64,000 bases of DNA from Rosellinia necatrix. Its lineage: Eukaryota > Ascomycota > Sordariomycetes > Xylariales > Xylariaceae. How positions within the stretch are numbered: the first letter of the stretch is position 1; each line of letters begins with the position of its first letter. Location: the NCBI GenBank assembly GCA_021209875.1, contig JAGYVD010000006.1:3844001-3908000 (forward strand), in the 5' to 3' direction. Positions 11,892 through 24,261 of this stretch are shown piece after piece. The notes under the pieces are model-generated. The model saw nothing but the letters and a program-made list of their open reading frames with translations, did not search any database and had not been told where the DNA came from. The position numbers and the translations under genes were made by a program.

Positions 11892-14108
11892 CTTGTCCAA
11901 TTGCAATCAAATTTCAGGCGTCAGAAGAGATCAATGAATCGTGAAATCGACGCAGTCGACAAGGGGTATCAAAAGTCGTTTCGTAAGAGTAAAAAGAAAG
12001 TAAGGTCGCTATCGCATTCGTGTCGTGAATCAATGGATCGATCCGCCAGCAATCAGAAAATGGCGGCGTTTGAAACGGTCCTGCCGTCGCGCGAAGTCGT
12101 CCCTCGCCAGCGAAGTATACGACTGCGCGCCGTGGACGGGTAAAGGGCACAAGTCGTGAGACGACGAGGGCCAAAGGAGGGAAGAGGAATGGGAATAAAA
12201 GCGGTTAAATGAAGGGAAGATGATTACTGCCCAACCGCGTCGAGAATAGGACACCTGCACTGTTGTCTTCCCCCGGGGACCAGCAGAAAAGGATTTCAGA
12301 AGTGTCAATAACTACGACAGTCGAGGTACCATTTCCACCCAACAAGTTCAGTTTGGCAGCCGACCAGCAGTGCTCCGTCCAGCTGTACTGAGGAAGAACC
12401 GTGGTGGGAGGAAAGGGGGACGGAAGCAGTGTACAAGATCAGACCGTGTTTGATCGTCCCAGTGGAGACCGTCCAATAATCGTCAGCAGTGAGTGGGAAT
12501 GATGGTGGTTGCGTACCGACGGACGCTGGAATCGAGAAACGGTTTCAAGGGATTGGACGACGTGCTAAAACAGCCAACACACAACAGACGCAAAAATGGA
12601 AGCGTGTTGGTTGACGGAAGCAGTCAGTTGCGCGCTGCAGCTCTGCTGGTTTGCGACGGCTTTGGGGGAAAAGAGCGCAGTACCGGCCACGACGGTGAAA
12701 GGGGGAAAGGGCAAAGGGCAAAGGACTCAGAGGCCTCTTGAGCAACGCGAGGGTCGGGTGGTATGTTTCGATGTCCGATTCCTTGAGGACGCTTGCTGCA
12801 GGGGTTCGTTTGACCCGCCTCTGCGCTTTCCTCGCGGAGGAACGGCAAACTGCGTAATCCTATTGGCCACAGCACGAATAACAGGAGTGGAACTAGAGAG
12901 ATAACCCACACTACTAAAAGAGGCAACCTGACCCCGGATTGGCGGACGCTGCACTCGGCCGCCCACGTCCCTCTATGTCGTAGTCCCCGATACCCCACTT
13001 CCTGCAGTGCTCTGCAGGTACCCGCCTTGATTTCATGGGCTCAGCGCCAATTACTCTTAGCTTCCCGTCCATTTCTCATTGTTTTCTGTAGTAATAGCAG
13101 ATAACACCGTCGCAGTGGCCCGTCGCACGGATTAACACATCATCATGTTATTGAGCGCGCGTTTAATGAGAGAGCGTCTCTCTCCCAACCGAACAGCCGC
13201 CCGTCCATAAATGTGCATGGTCGATGGAGATCAGGCTACTGGCCGCGTACTTGCATATCTCGGGCGCGAAGGTATCTAATATTTCTTATTTTTGCATAGT
13301 CACCCTATAACCATCCCAAGACATTCTGGGAATGTGCTCACCTCGAGCTAGACAGGGCACAAACGATCTTAGTACAGTAATTCCACCGATCGTCAATATT
13401 TTGCCAATCTATGATAGTCGCGCGCATTTTAATTTTCTTCTATTGCTACCAAAAATCAACACATATCTGCAATCTCCTCATAAACAATACCTCTGGTAAA
13501 TCTTTGTTTCGATGCAGTGTCGAATCCATATTTAAGTAACTAGGTACCGGCATAAGTTATATCAGACCCCTTTATCTGTGCTCTTATCGCCAGCCAGGCC
13601 TCCAGCACGGGTTAAGCAGAGATGCGTACTCCTTTCCCCTCATGATATCATGATTTCCTGTTGTCTTATTTGCTTCGCACGATAGTGATATGATTCGCCA
13701 CACCTCCACATAACAGAACAACAACTTTGTTATCCACCACAGACGTTCTGGAATAGAGGACCCCAAGTCTGTCTAGCTATGATAGAGCAGACGTCGGGAG
13801 CCCTCTATGAGGGGATGATATTGCGATTGCCCGCAACAAGGACATCGTCTGGTTTAGAGATAGGGTGTCTCAAAACGTGCAAAGAGAGCCAGCAAAGTTG
13901 GCCGGTTTTGGTAAATAGCCCCTCGGAATGAGGCTCATCTGTCAGCCTTTGTGAACAAAGGCATTCAAGCACAAATTTCGGAGTGGTTATTTTGGACACT
14001 TTATCAAATGCTCGTTAACATCGCTTTTCTCCCTAATACCCTCCTCCCCTCTCCTACTCTATTGAAGGACTGTAATTTGTGCCCATTAGGTCACATCACG
14101 TCGAAGCC
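11892..14108. other. Intergenic region of 2.2 kb
   Basis: Holds the KCH gene promoter (right of 11891) and the promoter of the pseudokinase gene (left of 14109). Short open frames on both strands between 12490 and 13000 overlap each other and show no family features. The stretch 13040-13800 is A/T-rich with no coding signal. Confidence 0.6.
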
Positions 14109-15470
14109 ATGGCCAATTTCAAAGATGCTTACGCTGATTATCGGGATGGCGCACTAAAATATGAATTTATAACCGAAATATCACCAGACGTGTGGAAGAT
14201 ATCACGCAAGAGTGACCGAATGGAGTATCTTGCCCAAGACGTTACGGATACTTTCTTCATCGACGCTGATAGCAACCCTCAGAAATTAACAGACCAGGGC
14301 CAACTGTTGACGCTTGACGGTCACGGTGGGTTGAAGATGGTCAAAGTTGTTTTAAATCACCCGAATTTGGTGTCGTTGGTCGATTTTTTTCGCTCTGCAA
14401 TTCTCCAAGTCGGGTAGACTCGGCCGCGAGCGGTGGTTTACCGTCTGGGATTATTGTGACGCCGGGAATCTCGGGAATCTCTTCGTGCCCTCGCAGCCAC
14501 TCCCCCAAAACAGTGCCCCCCCACCTAACCTAGACCGTGAGAATGAAGATGTAAACATGGAAGATGCGCCTCTTGAATCCGAACACCGAGAGGGGCCCAA
14601 ATTTTTGCCCGAATCTTTTTGTTGGCACGTTCTCACCTCGGTACTCAGGGCCCTCTCATGGCTCCATGACGGCGTTCACGATATAGTACAGAGGGAGAGC
14701 GGCGAATGGGAGAGACGACATGAGCAAGTCGATTGGCCGCCCATTTTGCATCGCAATATCACCCCCCCAGAATATCTTTATCGGCTATCCCCGACGCAAG
14801 GAATGGTATGGGCCTGTGAAACTGGGCAACTATGGGCAGCTAGTCGTTTCGGGGCACTACCCGCACCCGGGGAAAAACGAAGTTCGAACTTTCTCAAAGG
14901 TGATTGGTCCACCTCCAGGCCAGAATGTTCGCCGTCTTGAAGATTTGATCGTTCATGACGCCACTTACGAGAGTCTCTATCCACGCCAGGTAAGTAGGCT
15001 GCGCAGAACGCTATACGACCATTTGCTGACTCGGAGATAAGCCCGACCAACCGTACACTACAATCAGTGAATACCGTGCGCTAGGTGAGATCATACAGGC
15101 TATGATGATTGAGCCTACAGGAAGTGGGCATGTGGAAAGAATGCAGGCCCAACCAGCGAGGCTGAACCTACGAGAGGCGAACTACACGGGGCGCCTGAAG
15201 AATTTTGTGGTGAAGCTGATGGAGTTTGACCCATGGGGAAATACCGCCGAGGCAACACAACGGAATCCCACCTATGTCACAAGTGACCTATATTGCGAGG
15301 CTCAACAGGGGGTCCAGTGGTTTCTGGGGACAGGCAATGATGAGGCCAAGGCTTACGCGGGATCAAGAACGGCCGAAGTCGAAGACGACATGAAAACCAC
15401 CGCGGGCGAGGCTGCGCAGCTGTTTGATTCTTTCCGGAATGTCCAGGATATCCTGGAGCAGTTTACCTGA
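14109..15470 (+). CDS. Protein kinase-like (pseudokinase) protein, frame broken at two homopolymers
   Basis: The ATG at 14109 (MANFKDAYADYRDG) opens a kinase-fold protein. One T too many in the T7 run at 14384-14390, and one C too many in the C7 run at 14762-14768, split it into three frames. Removing one base from each gives a continuous chain: N-lobe HPNLVSLVDFF, hinge-like RWFTVWDYCDAGNLGNLF, then PPILHRNITPQNIFIG at the catalytic loop. An intron at 14990-15041 (52 nt, branch TGCTGAC) leads to a last exon 15042-15470, ending FRNVQDILEQFT. The catalytic Asp of HRD is Asn (HRN), a DFG motif is replaced by LGNYG, and no beta-3 VAIK lysine is visible. This argues for a catalytically dead kinase fold. 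Its biological role is unknown. Both breaks sit in homopolymers, so error is likelier than decay. Confidence 0.7.
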
Positions 15471-16279
15471 GGATCTAGGTAAAATACGAGGCTAAGAGTT
15501 TCATCTGTGGTCGTTGTAGATAAGACACTCCTGTCATCATCCTAACTGTTAGAAATCTAAATTTGGCGCAGTGTTCCTGGAATGTGTAAAAGTTACACCG
15601 GCCTCCTGGAACCAGGCCGTAGCCCATTAGGTACTGGTAACAACTAGTTAGGTAAGTAGGTAGGTAGTAGGTAGGTATGATAGAGGCATGTAGACTACCT
15701 ACCTACCTGGTTAGGTAGTACTTAAGTAAGTAGCACACGGGTAACTGCTAAGTTGTAATTGCCATTAATACTGTCAGGCCATCCATTTTCGCGCCCGTTG
15801 TATTTTTCCCCGCAGTCCCCCGCTTTTATTAACCCAAGGCAGCATGTCCATAAACGCTAACGTGGAAAGGCAGCAACCCACAGGGATCTGACAGCTACGT
15901 ACATAATAGCAACCTCCTAGCCCGGTCCGTCGAACATCTCGAACCATCACTGAAGCATCGACAACGAAGCCACGGCCATATGGCTCCTCAGCCTCCAATT
16001 TCCACCGAGCCACCGAACCACCGAACCACCGAACAATCGAGTCCCGCGAGAAAGCTAGAAATAAGGGAACCCAAACGAACCCATCTCACTCCGTCGCGTA
16101 TCGCTGGTGACTGCCGTCCCTCCGTCCCTCCGTCCCTCCCTATACCTACTTAATCTACCAGCCAGCTACCCAGCTACTAGCCAGCCGGCCTCCGAGCCTA
16201 TTAGGGTAGGCTTCCTACCCAGCCGAAGTCGTAGGCGCTCTGCTGTAGCCTTTCGATTAGAGCCAGACACGAAGGAAAG
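15471..16279. other. Intergenic region with GTAG words and short tandem repeats
   Basis: A GTAGGTAGG/CTACCTACC patch lies at about 15650-15725. Two 8-bp tandem repeats follow: CACCGAAC-type units at about 16009-16037, and GTCCCTCC units at 16116-16139. The latter form a pyrimidine-rich tract in the probable promoter/5' UTR of the gene at 16280. Confidence 0.75.
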
Positions 16280-16945
16280 ATGTCGTTGGCGGCGCCTACG
16301 CCGCCCTTGCTCCTCACGAAACGACTCACTGCGTTTCTCCGAGCGAATTTATCCCCTCAGATTCATACGACCCTCCTTACTACCGTCACCGGGAAGCTCC
16401 TCACCCATGCTTCGCCGCACTCTGTTGCTACCCTGCGCACGCAGGCGACCGTCGCCGCCTCCCTCTGGGCTCTTTATGCCACGCCATCTACGACTGTCAC
16501 CATAGAGGAAGCCTTGCCTTCACATCCGCCACCGACCTTGGTCGGCAAGTCGTCGCCAAGTGCAATAACAGTACAGCTCACAAGCGCCGTAGTAGTCATT
16601 AGATACCTACAATGTGGCTTGTTGTTTATATGCATTAGCCCTGCTGGCGAACCATCTGGTTCTGCTTCTCCAGGGCATCCTCATCAGCAGAGTCGGCCAA
16701 TGCAGACCCCTCAAGAAAACCCCGAGCTCCAGCCCAGTCCGCTCCTGGGCTCACCTTCGGAGGTGGAGAGTGTTGCAAGCACCGGCGCCGCAACCACCGT
16801 CAGCATCGCAACAACCACCAGCGTGACCGCTTCGGCCGTGGCGGCTATGCGACGACAGGCTGAGGAATTGGCGCGTTGCTTGAACGACAGGTTGGGTACT
16901 CTAGATATCCCAGATGAGACGGTAGGGTCGTCTGAGCTACGGTAA
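16280..16945 (+). CDS. Roadblock/LC7-domain protein, possible LAMTOR2/Ego3-like subunit
   Basis: An open frame of 221 residues starting at the ATG at 16280. Residues about 20-115 (TTLLTTVTGKLLTHAS, ATVAASLWALYA, then ITVQLTSAVVVIRYLQCGLL) follow the strand-helix pattern of the roadblock fold and resemble LAMTOR2, which anchors Rag GTPases at the vacuole for TORC1 signalling. The C-terminal part contains an Ala/Thr/Ser-rich stretch and a conserved-looking helix (AAMRRQAEELARCLNDRLG). The roadblock match is from pattern recognition on a divergent sequence, so function is tentative. An intron or a longer 3' end cannot be excluded; the frame closes at 16945 with no obvious splice site. Confidence 0.5.
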   Translation: MSLAAPTPPLLLTKRLTAFLRANLSPQIHTTLLTTVTGKLLTHASPHSVATLRTQATVAASLWALYATPSTTVTIEEALPSHPPPTLVGKSSPSAITVQLTSAVVVIRYLQCGLLFICISPAGEPSGSASPGHPHQQSRPMQTPQENPELQPSPLLGSPSEVESVASTGAATTVSIATTTSVTASAVAAMRRQAEELARCLNDRLGTLDIPDETVGSSELR

Positions 16946-19330
16946 AATGTGAACGCTCCTCGAGATGGTGCGCGGCTCAATCCAGATAGGGAGCCACCGT
17001 CAAGCGATAGCGTAACACGTTCCCGGGAAGGGTGGTACCCCAAAGAGTCGGGTTCACCTTCAACCAGCGTATTCGATGCAGCCTCATTCGCGTGAACCGG
17101 GTACAGTTTACGCAACCACCCGCTTCTTTCACCCCATGTCAAGCGATCAATTTATGGTTCTTGTTGAGAGCACATGGAAGAGCAGGTCGAGACCTGATCT
17201 GCATACTTCCCCAGCCGTATCATCAAGCACATCCTTGTCCGACCACGAGCGTCGCATCTTAAACCGGCGATCCAAATACTAATAATATACGTTGAAGTAC
17301 TTGTCCCTAGAAACGACTACGTTGGCACAGGACACGGGGTTGAAAGCTAAATTGTCCTGAAGACGGCAAGGCCGGGGAGGCTTAACAAACCCAGCCTTAG
17401 GTATCCACTGGATCATCCATCTAAGGCCCGTACGAGGCTAGGACTTGCCCTTGATCATACATTGCTATCATGTTCTTGTCAAACCCCTCCACAACACATC
17501 TTCTGCTGGTGAGCTGATCGAAACCGGCCGTCACGAACACGTTAGGTCGAGGAAGAGAGCTTATCGCAACTATGTATGAATAATGAATGCGAAAAGAAAT
17601 TCTTAAATATTTTGGAGCTATGTAATAACGCGGTTGTGTTCGAGGATTTCCCCCTTATATACACAACAACTGAAAGTTACCAATAACGTTCCTCTCGCAA
17701 CCGGATTCCGGGAGGGCAAGCAGCACATTCACGTCTCCGGTCCGGGATTTCCACAGCATCCTCCTGATTTTTTGTAGTTTTCGGAGTCTACCCTATTGGC
17801 TTTCCTAGACGAAAGGACTCGGTCAATCCGGACCTACCAAGTTATGATCGGACGAACATCACCGCGATGATCATTTCTTGGCTTCCACACAATCAATCGC
17901 ATTCGCTGTCCTCTATGATAACGAACCACGCCGGATACGGACCCGAACCTCTCCATGTCCCATCACACTACCCAAAACCTAAGTATAAACGAGGTTACCT
18001 ATCCACTAAGCCCCCTGCTTTTGCGATGGAGGCCAGTGTTGTAACTTCACCGATTCCCTAGCTGATACCCTAGCAACTGTTTCTTGTTGATAGCACGACT
18101 TCTCCAATAAGTCAAAGAGGTGGGGAATCCGTAAGGACGGGAAGGCGATTCATTTAAACGCAAGGTCCCTTGGGGTCAGGTTTGGTTCGCGACTTTAACC
18201 GGATTTATCATTTCCACAATGGGCAAAGGGTCATCCGTCTAAGCAATGTTCCTCCGTGAGTGCTACCCGCGTTAAGCCTATGATCAGGCTCAATCGCCGC
18301 TTACAAGGACTACTCTATACAGTAAAGATGACATGATAAGTGCTTGTACGGACGAAAGCCTTCTAGAGCTAATAGCCGTCACACGGTCTGTATACCAAGG
18401 CACCCAACGTCTCATGAAAAAAAAAAAGCCTCCGAAGAGCCAAAGCACACATTCATTTCGGTTCCGCATTTAGTGACCGTTATTCGAAGCCTTTCGGCCC
18501 TTTACCGCTCCAGAGATGCATTCCCACATCAATACTACCCTTATCTCACTCTGTATTACAAGGTATATCCATCTCCTCCGTGGCTTCCATTTTATACTAG
18601 GGGATTTTTTCACTATTATGGTGTTGCCCTGTTTACCTTGGCGCTGGGACCATTACGCACTCATGTAGTACCTCTCTGAGTTTTATGTAACACTCATATA
18701 TATGGTGCGTGAGGCTGAAGCTATGTGACTAGATGACACGATATCGTTCAGCTATGGTGGCAAGCGGCTTGCACCGTTGGCATCTCAGGTAACTATAGCA
18801 CGGGCAAATAGACCAAAGTCAAGCCCTACCGGTTTGATTGCTCCAAGCCTGAAGAGACGTGATATCAAACAGTGCCTGTCTATCGCCGCTCACCACGCGG
18901 CTCGCCAGTCGTTGATCCACTCCCAAGTGGAACTGCCTCCTCCCACACGAGGAGATTGCTTCCGTCCTGCAGGCTCTCTATTTATCAACTTATGAGAGCA
19001 AAGATCGTCAATGCCTGAAGGCAAGGCATAGAGTCCTCGGCTATCAGGCCCAACAAGCCGTGAGGTCATCTGAAAACAATATACCCTTAACTTTGCAAAT
19101 AGAATGTGGATCACGGTGTTCCATGGCCGGAACTACCATTCTGGGGCTTGCCTTTGTGAAAGTCATGGTGATAATAGATGAGAAGTTCATGGCGGTGCTT
19201 TGGGTCGAGGAGAGTGCAGCTATAAAGACCAGACCCAGTCGGCAGTTCCTGTTATCATCCTGACACGCTTCATCACACTCATTTCTTCAGCCCCCCCTTG
19301 AAAGGACTCTTTTCCGTACTTGTCAGCATC
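16946..19330. other. Gene-free region of 2.4 kb upstream of the GH7 gene
   Basis: No coding sequence supported. A/T content rises between 17540 and 18700. The right-hand 600 bp should be the promoter of the GH7 cellulase: it carries a TATA box (listed) and a CTGGGG word at 19141 that fits the CreA/Cre1 carbon-repressor consensus SYGGRG. One short match is weak evidence. Confidence 0.6.
19221..19226 (+). promoter_or_regulatory. TATA box of the GH7 cellulase gene
   Basis: TATAAA (in context GCAGCTATAAAGACC) lies 105 bp upstream of the predicted start codon, the usual spacing for strongly expressed fungal cellulase genes. Confidence 0.6.
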
Positions 19331-20998
19331 ATGATGAACTCCAAAACCGCGGCTCTCGTGGCTGCCTGGACCGCCGCCACTACGGTCTCAGGGCAAGCCG
19401 TAGGCACGCAAATGGCCGAGACCCATCCTAAGATGACCTGGAAGAAGTGCACGGCCCCAAACAGCTGCACCACCGTCAACGGCGAGGTCACCATCGACGC
19501 CAACTGGCGTTGGCTCCACGACGTCGGCGGCTACACCAACTGCTACACCGGCAACGAGTGGAACACCACCATTTGCCCCAACTCTGCAACGTGCTCGACC
19601 GCCTGTGCCGTCGACGGGGCTGATTACCGGGCCACCTATGGTGCCACTACCAGCGGCGACGCGCTGAGCCTACAGTTCGTTACCAAGGGAGAATACTGTA
19701 GGTCGTCCCTCTCGTGGTAGTAGGGGCCAAAGGGAATACCACGTACTAAGACTATGGCAGCGACCAACATCGGGTCCCGCCTGTATCTCATGAACGGCGC
19801 GGACAAGTACCAGATGTTCCAACTGCTCGGCAATGAGTTCACCTTCGACGTCGATGTGTCGAAGCTCGGCTGTGGCCTGAACGGTGCCCTGTACTTCGTC
19901 TCCATGGACGAGGATGGCGGAAAGTCCAAGTACTCGACAAACAAGGCCGGCGCCAAGTACGGTACCGGCTACTGCGATGCGCAGTGCCCCCGTGACCTGA
20001 AGTTCATCAACGGCAAGGTGAGTGCTTTTCGGCCCCCCTGTCTACCCATGGAGAGCCACTAGTAGTTAGATCTAACACGCTTCAACAAAGGCCAACTCCG
20101 AGAAATGGGAAGGCTCTACGAACGACGGTAATGCCGGAGTCGGCGAGATGGGCTCCTGCTGCTCGGAGATGGATATCTGGGGTGAGTATCGACCACGGAC
20201 CCATGAGTTTGTCAGTGACAGGCGGCGAAGCTAACCGGCCCAACAGAGGCGAACGGCATCTCCACCGCCTACACCCCCCACCCCTGCAACAATGTCGGCC
20301 AACACGCCTGCACGGGAGACGCCTGCGGCGGGACCTACTCGGACACCCGCTACGCCGGCGACTGCGACCCGGACGGATGTGACTTCAACTCGTACCGCCA
20401 GGGCGTCAAGGACTTCTACGGCCGCGGCATGACGGTCGACACGACCAAGAAGTTCACCGTCGTCACGCAGTTCATCAAGGGCTCCGACGGCAGCCTCGAG
20501 AGCATCAAGCGGTACTACGTCCAGGGCGGCAAGGTGATCCCCAACTCGGAGAGCACGGTCGAGGGTAACGGCGGCAACGAGATCAACGAGGAGTTCTGCG
20601 CCGCCCAGAAGGTCGCCTTCGCCGACACCGACGACTTCACCAAGAAGGGCGGCCTCAAGCAGATGGGCAAGGCCCTCGAGGGTGGCATGGTCCTGGTCAT
20701 GTCTCTCTGGGACGACGTAAGTCTCTCTTAACAAAACCCCCACCCTTCCCAGCCCCCTCCCTCTGTCCCTTCTTTAGACTAACAAGTAACTCACACCCCT
20801 TGGCAGCACTACGCCAACATGCTCTGGCTCGACTCCAGCTACCCGCCCGAGAAGGCCGGCACGCCCGGCGGCGACCGCGGCAGCTGCGCCCAGGACTCCG
20901 GCGTCCCCTCCGACGTTGAGAGCAAGCAGGCCTCCGACACCGTCATCTTCAGCAACATCCGCTTCGGCCCCATCAACTCCACCTTCCAGTCCTCGTGA
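19331..20998 (+). CDS. Glycoside hydrolase family 7 cellobiohydrolase, secreted, no cellulose-binding module
   Basis: Cleaves cellobiose processively from cellulose chain ends outside the cell. Five exons (19331-19697, 19761-20017, 20091-20181, 20247-20716, 20807-20998) with introns of 63, 73, 65 and 90 nt sum to 458 residues in one frame. A signal peptide ([23 protein letters not shown]) is followed by the mature start [18 protein letters not shown]. The catalytic motif EMDIWEAN (nucleophile and acid/base Glu of E-x-D-x-x-E) is split by the third intron. Other GH7 marks are [39 protein letters not shown] and [16 protein letters not shown]. The protein ends at [12 protein letters not shown], with no linker or CBM1, so it is a catalytic-domain-only form. 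Start could be 19331 or 19334. Regulation by carbon source is expected for the family, not shown. Confidence 0.97.
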
Positions 20999-22202
20999 AA
21001 AAAAAAAAAAGAAAAGAAAAAGAAAAGAAAAAGGGGGATGGTGGTTGTAGTAGTGGTGGTGGGGGGCCCTTCGCACGCCTCTCGGTATGCATGAGTCTAC
21101 AACATCCCTTCTTCCTCCCCTTTCTTTTCGATCGCCGCCCTACATATGCGTTATCATGAGGACATATAAGCGCCCACAGAGGGGGAGGGGGGGAGGGGGA
21201 GGCTAGCGCGTCGTTGCGTACCATGAACGTGCAGCTCGGAGAGGGGAAAGCGGCGGGTTTGTTAAGAGGAGCAGACTAGAGAGGTGATGGACGGCCTAGA
21301 GGGGGGAGGGAGAGGGCGAGGGTTCTTGTCTTCTCGCATATGTTCTGCCCGCTTTTACCCGGTGAACACGTACATAGTTTCTTACATACATAGATCTAGA
21401 ATCGAGATCTTCCTTCACGCACCGCAGATCGATCTCGTGGCTATCCTCCCCCCCTGCCTTCCCTGCTGTCCCTCTATCGAGGGTCTGGTTTTCGGCCAAT
21501 ATCCTGGACACGATCCTCATGCCACAAGCCACCATCACTAAAGGGCCCGGCTTTACATGGAATACTACCCTGCCTCCCAGGTGGAGTGGATTAGATACCC
21601 GCATGTGTATACAAATGGCTTGTAATGTACAGAATAGGGTCTCGTTTTCTTTCCCGCATATATGTAAGTTGACATGGTCCTATAAACCGCGGCCCCCGGA
21701 TGCACGAAAGACGCATGGGATCATCACGGCACCTCGTTACCACTAGCCGCTTTAGCACACCTCTCTCCTATCCTTCTTCCCCCCCCCCCTGGTTCATCTC
21801 TCTCTCTCACGCGCCAGACTTCAACCCAGGGAACCACGAAGCCAGATTTCGTAAATTTCGATCGTGGCGTTACAGGCGTCCATCCCCCAGTCCTATAGTC
21901 CACAGGGGTTAGGTATCATATATATATGTATATGTATGCATACATACCTACATGCCTACATATGAATAAAATGGACCAGGCAGCGAGTATATGTGTGCCT
22001 TAATAAACAATAACGCCACTGAAGAAAGGCACACCGACAAAAACAAGCAAGCAAAGCAAACTAACCCTGGCGAAATATGCGCCCAACAGGGGAAACGAGG
22101 TAACAAGGTAGCAAGGAATAGAACACCTAACGAGAGTATTTGATGGAGGAGCTGGAGGAAGGCTGAAGGAGAATAAAACGAAAACGTGGGTATATTATTA
22201 TA

Positions 22203-22280
22203 TATCTCTCTCTATCTCTCTATCTATCTCTCCCTTTCTCTCTCTATCTCTCTCTCTCTATCTATTTATCTATCTATCCC
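22203..22280. repeat. TCTATC/TCTC microsatellite
   Basis: An almost pure pyrimidine tract on the plus strand made of TATC, TCTC and TCTATC units, about 78 bp long. Confidence 0.95.
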
Positions 22281-22600
22281 TGACCGTCCAATGAAACCTC
22301 AGCGATCTCCAAATCGTCGCACGTCGACCCACGATCGCGCGAGGGAAGGAAAAAAAATAAAAAAATTAAAAAATAACTAGAGCCCAGGCGGGAAATGAAA
22401 TTTATGTTTGAACGACTTCTGTGTTTTACGATCGTGCCTCTCCCCCCACCGGGTAGTTTTCCGCTTCTTTTCTATCTAATTAGCATTATTAGCCTCAGGG
22501 GGGCTTATTAGAACCACAAGTTTGACGCATAAGGTCTGGCGAATCGGGGCTGGCAGGGAGGCTTTTGAAGGGAGATCTGGTTGCAAATCATAGATGGTAG

Positions 22601-22640
22601 TCTCTCTCTCTCTCTCTTTTTTTTTTTTTCTCTCCTTCTC
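22601..22640. repeat. CT dinucleotide run followed by poly-T
   Basis: About nine CT units run directly into thirteen T's, then a mixed TCTC tail. Confidence 0.95.
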
Positions 22641-24261
22641 TTTCTGCCTGTTTTGCTTTTTGCCGATCTCGCGGGTGATGGGAATATGTGGCAGCTAGGT
22701 AGACGTAAATACGATCACCGATAAACCCCCCCCCCCAAGTCCCCGTCGTTCCCAACCCTATAGCCATGCTGCGCGATGCTGTGATACCAGCTGTGCTGTG
22801 ACGTGAAACCCCCTTCCCTCCCTCCCTCCCTCCCTCGTATATAGATCCAACGCGGCCCCCCTGTAATTATTCGGTTGATGGCGTGCGTAGGGCAGGGTTG
22901 TCCATGCGTCGTGGCTTGTGTTCGCCGCGGTTTGGACCACGGAACAGGCTGGTTCTAGACAAAGAGTTAGTTACCTACACCAGTGTTCTGGGCCTGGTGT
23001 TGTTACTGACTCGCCCCTGCTGCTGCTGTGTCTATTAGTATCTACTACCTACCTGCTTCTCTGTGATGCATCTCGCCATATGGGGGATAGTGTTTAGTTC
23101 ACACAAAGGTCCTCGCGCAGCCGTGACACGAAGCGAGGGATTGCGAGGCCGCAGACTATGGGTGCCTGAGCGGGTGGATGGGGGGGGGCATGCATGCTCG
23201 GCTGACGTACCGACTACCGGATTGCAAGCCCGAGAGCGCGAAGAGAAGTAACGCCGTGACACATGTAAGTGACGCCTCCAAATATCAACGCTTGTTTTGA
23301 TGGGAGGCGCAAAGATATCCAGTATTTATGTGCCCATTTGCGCCCATTTGTGTCGGCACGTCACGCAGCGTACGCCACGGCCCGTGGCGGTAAATGAAAG
23401 CTGGACTATCCCAATGGAATCCTAAACCTCGACATCTGGGCATCATGTCGGCGTCCCTAGCATCCAGTGACACGAGGGCCGAGACAGCAGGGTCGACGTC
23501 TGAATCATAGCCCAACACCAATCGCGGCTGTATGTTGATTCTCTAGCGCCGCTGCCGCGCCTCAACTGACTACCCCATATACTACAGTACAGCCTTCTCG
23601 GTTTAACAACAGCCTTGTGATACATTGTGCAACACGTCGTGCTTGAAATAAAAGACGCTATATTTCGAACAGTCAAGTGAGACGCCGCAACCGCGCTAAA
23701 AAATCAGTATTGTGGAATACACCATAACTAGTACGTATACACATAGAGAATATTAAACACGGTGAGACACGAAAGCATTGGTGAAGCAAAATAGAAATCT
23801 ATATTTCCAAGCCCAAGACTAGTACTAGCTAGGTCCGTACCCAATCTCTACATAGGTTGAACCACAGGTACCACGATAACTTCTCTTTTTTCTTTTTCTT
23901 CTTCCAAAAGCAATGCCTATGACAGCCCTCAAACACGCCGCCCGGTCTATCTGTTCCGCCAATGCTCCATCAAACCTAGGGTATCGCTGTAATGCCTTGC
24001 GTACAAAAACTCTCCATTCGTTAAACCCACCGCTCATACGCCATTGGAGGGGAACAAGAAAAAAAAATGAAATGCAACAAGTTATGATCTCTCTCTAATA
24101 AATGTGTCGGTATCCAATTCGTTATCGTCGTAATGTCGGAGTGCGATAATTAGAGCGCTACGACCCGGTGTGAAAAATATCCCATCTAGTTCATCACATT
24201 CAGATGGCATGCGCGTAACCTCATAAAATGTATACCCAGGGTAGGAGTGGTCACCGGTGTT

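Larger units (their letters stand above)
20999..24261. other. Gene-free region of 3.3 kb with simple repeats
   Basis: Begins with an A-rich run right after the GH7 stop codon (about 20999-21032), which may lie in the 3' UTR. No coding sequence is supported. Microsatellites at 22203-22280 and 22601-22640 are listed separately. ORFs such as the one at 20231-20743 on the minus strand are shadows of GH7 exons. Confidence 0.6.

Noticed and set aside
22186..22380. 64-codon frame of Ile/Leu/Ser/Tyr repeats
   Set aside because: Direct translation of the TCTATC microsatellite; not a gene.
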